Assembly: GCA_905182785.1 (NCBI GenBank)
Contig: CAJJDF010000055.1
Coordinates: 1 to 36,390 of the forward strand
DNA: 36,390 nucleotides
Direction: 5' to 3'
Source: an uncultured Flavobacteriales bacterium
Lineage (GTDB): Bacteria > Bacteroidota > Bacteroidia > Flavobacteriales_D > CAJJDF01
Part shown: piece after piece, positions 34,399 through 36,390 of the stretch
Numbering within the stretch: the first letter of the stretch is position 1
How the letters are laid out: every line of letters starts with the position of its first letter
The notes under the pieces: model-generated
Told to the model about the DNA's origin: nothing
Databases searched by the model: none
Seen by the model: the letters and a program-made list of their open reading frames with translations, nothing else
Position numbers and translations under genes: made by a program

Positions 34399-36390
34399 AT
34401 GAAGACATTTTTATTTGCCTTTTTCTTAAGTATTTCTTGTTTTGGATATTCTCAAACCGGAACAGGAGTTTTAAAAGGAACTGTTGTAGATGCCAAAACA
34501 AAGGAAGTTATTCCTTTTGTCTATGTTACAATAAATCAAAATGGAGAAATAAAAGGTTCTGCACAATCCGATACAGAAGGAAATTACATAATCAATTCAA
34601 TAATACCAAGTGAATATTCTATAGAAATAACAGCTATAGGTTATAGAAAATACACAAAAATAAGAAGTCTTAATTCCACTCGAATCATATTTCAAAACAT
34701 TGAACTCATACCAAAAGATGTACAGTTGAATGAATTCATAGTTGCAGCAAAAAAATACGAACAAAAAATTGCAGACGAAACCGTTTCTACACTAGTCATT
34801 GATAATACGCTAATAAAAGAAAAAGCAGCTACCAATGTACGGGATGTTATTACACAAGTTCCGGGATTACACATTCAGGAAGAACAGATTAGCATAAGAG
34901 GTGGCGCAGGGTTTAGTTATGGCGCAGGAAGTAGAGTGTTACTCCTAGTAGATGGAATCCCTATGTTATCGGGAGATGCTGGGGACATAAAATGGAATTA
35001 TTTACCGATAGAAAACATCAATCAAATAGAAATATTAAAAGGTGCTTCTTCAGTATTGTATGGTTCTTCGGCATTAAATGGGGCAATAAATATTAGAACA
35101 GAATACCCAACAGGAACTCCTAAAACAAGCATCAATTTAATTACAGGGATGTACGGGAAACCTTATGGAGAAAGAGACCTAAAATGGTGGGACGGTTACC
35201 GAGGAACGCAAGGGATGAACTTTTTTCATGCTAGGCAAGTGAACAAACATTTTGATTTGGTCGTGGGTGGAAATTTCTTTAACGACCAAAGTTTTAGAAT
35301 AGGAGAATCAGAAAAACGGGGAAGAATGAACATTAATACCCGTTTTTTGAGCAAGAAAAAAGCAGGTTTATATTATGGCGTAAACGCCAATGGACAATTA
35401 AGTGATGTGAATTTATTTTTTGTGTGGAAAGAAAAAGACAGTGTACTCACTCCTTCTCCAGGAACAAGTTCAATTTCTAAAAACAATAGGTTTAATGTAG
35501 ATCCTTACATAGAATATTTCACCAAAAAGGGGGACAAACACTCTTTAAAAACAAGGTGGTTTAATACGGACAACAATAGCCAAACTGATCCTACCCAGTC
35601 TTCTTCTTCTAATCTTTTATTTGGTGATTATCAGTTTAAGAAAAAGGTTGACTCCTCATTCAAAATTACTTCTGGAGTAACTTTCATTAGGACTTTTGTA
35701 AATTCCACTTTGTACAGCAATCACAAATCTAGCAATTTAGCTTTTTACTCGCAGCTGGATAAAATGTTCTTTAAAAAACTAAATGTATCTGCAGGAATAA
35801 GGGCTGAATCCTATTCTATAGATGGAAACAGAGAAAAGATAAGGCCCATTGTAAGAGCAGGAGTAAATTACCAAGTTGCAAAAGCTACATTTTTAAGAAG
35901 TTCTTTTGGGCAAGGTTATCGATTTGCTTCCATTGCCGAAAAATACGCCAGTACTTCTTTGGGAACTCTTAAGGTTTTTCCTAATCCTAGCTTACAATCG
36001 GAAAGTGGATGGAGTGCTGAGCTGGGAATAAAACAAGGAATAAAATTATGGGGATGGAAAGGATTTATAGATGTTGCGGGATTTGTGAACGAATACCAAA
36101 ACATGAACGAATACACGTTTGGCTTTTTTGACACGACTACTTTCGCTCAAAAGCAATCGGGAAGTTTGGCAGAATTTGGAGCTTCTTCAAGAAATGTGAC
36201 TAAAGCCAGAATACAAGGAATTGATGTTTCCTTGGTTGGAAAAGGTGAGGTGAGAAACACAGGAATTACGGTTTTGGCAGGATATACTTATATGAGTCCT
36301 AAGGCTGTGAACCCTGATTCACTTTACCTCAATTCTTTTTCTTCACTTACCAGTAATTACACCTATGACAGGTCGTTAGATTTAAACTCG
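34399..36390 (+). CDS. TonB-dependent receptor, partial (3' end beyond window)
   Basis: 664 residues are visible from the ATG at 34399; an in-frame ATG at 34369 would add 10 residues. I prefer the later start because it directly opens a signal peptide (MKTFLFAFFLSISCFGYSQ). A CarboxypepD_reg-like domain (LKGTVVDAKTKEVIPFVYV, SDTEGNYIINSI) is followed by a plug (NVRDVITQVPGLHIQ, VLLLVDGIPMLSGDAG, IEILKGASSVLYGSSALNGA) and the beginning of the barrel. The plug motifs resemble siderophore/vitamin-type receptors more than SusC, but the ligand is not identifiable. The frame is open to the last base of the window. Confidence 0.93.
   Translation, partial: MKTFLFAFFLSISCFGYSQTGTGVLKGTVVDAKTKEVIPFVYVTINQNGEIKGSAQSDTEGNYIINSIIPSEYSIEITAIGYRKYTKIRSLNSTRIIFQNIELIPKDVQLNEFIVAAKKYEQKIADETVSTLVIDNTLIKEKAATNVRDVITQVPGLHIQEEQISIRGGAGFSYGAGSRVLLLVDGIPMLSGDAGDIKWNYLPIENINQIEILKGASSVLYGSSALNGAINIRTEYPTGTPKTSINLITGMYGKPYGERDLKWWDGYRGTQGMNFFHARQVNKHFDLVVGGNFFNDQSFRIGESEKRGRMNINTRFLSKKKAGLYYGVNANGQLSDVNLFFVWKEKDSVLTPSPGTSSISKNNRFNVDPYIEYFTKKGDKHSLKTRWFNTDNNSQTDPTQSSSSNLLFGDYQFKKKVDSSFKITSGVTFIRTFVNSTLYSNHKSSNLAFYSQLDKMFFKKLNVSAGIRAESYSIDGNREKIRPIVRAGVNYQVAKATFLRSSFGQGYRFASIAEKYASTSLGTLKVFPNPSLQSESGWSAELGIKQGIKLWGWKGFIDVAGFVNEYQNMNEYTFGFFDTTTFAQKQSGSLAEFGASSRNVTKARIQGIDVSLVGKGEVRNTGITVLAGYTYMSPKAVNPDSLYLNSFSSLTSNYTYDRSLDLNS

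Overview
The window reads as chromosome from a low-GC member of the Bacteroidota, most likely Flavobacteriales. Three things point there: many type IX secretion system (T9SS) cargo and helper proteins (type A and type B C-terminal sorting domains, PorP/SprF proteins, a PorE-like OmpA protein); families largely confined to this phylum (HU-CCDC81/SPOR, DUF349, SBBP-repeat surface proteins, TonB-dependent receptors with a carboxypeptidase-regulatory-like N-terminus); and promoters of the Bacteroidetes form, about 17-23 bases between TTG/TTTG and TAnnTTTG, with no strong Shine-Dalgarno sites. I see no rRNA, tRNA, CRISPR array, insertion sequence, phage or defence gene.

Layout. 1-5620 (minus): a large secreted SBBP/PKD adhesin-like protein running off the left edge, an HU-SPOR inner-membrane protein, then pdxJ and kdsB overlapping by four bases. 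5739-11638 (plus): a CBS-domain protein, a type B T9SS cargo with its PorP/SprF partner, a TonB-dependent receptor, and a small helical-repeat protein of unknown function whose start overlaps the receptor stop. 11642-20936 (minus): a tight seven-gene operon for nucleotide sugars (WbpE, Ugd, UDP-glucuronate decarboxylase, WbpD, WbpB and a WbpA/TviB-type dehydrogenase in transcription order) with a 963-residue type A T9SS cargo gene in its middle. 21076-22605 (minus): a rhodanese lipoprotein, a DUF983 protein and MnmD. 22681-25964 (minus): a PorE-like OmpA protein and a PorP/SprF protein, with a recognisable promoter and a strong terminator. 26043-30961 (minus): a PLP trans-sulfuration enzyme, a DUF6265-like lipoprotein, a five-repeat DUF349 protein, a crotonase-family enzyme and a HAD phosphatase. 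31288-36390: lpdA with its own promoter and terminator, a stand-alone TonB C-terminal-domain protein, dprA (minus) and a second TonB-dependent receptor running off the right edge.

How it fits together. Much of the window serves the cell surface. The most interesting unit is the 11.6-20.9 kb operon: its Wbp-type enzymes together make up a route from UDP-GlcNAc to a UDP-2,3-diacetamido-glucuronate type sugar. In Porphyromonas and Tannerella, Wbp/Vim-pathway sugars link the C-terminus of T9SS cargo to surface lipopolysaccharide. Here a T9SS cargo gene sits inside the operon that would make such a sugar. A second observation is the four-unit tandem helical-repeat protein at 11207-11638, which I cannot assign to a known family.
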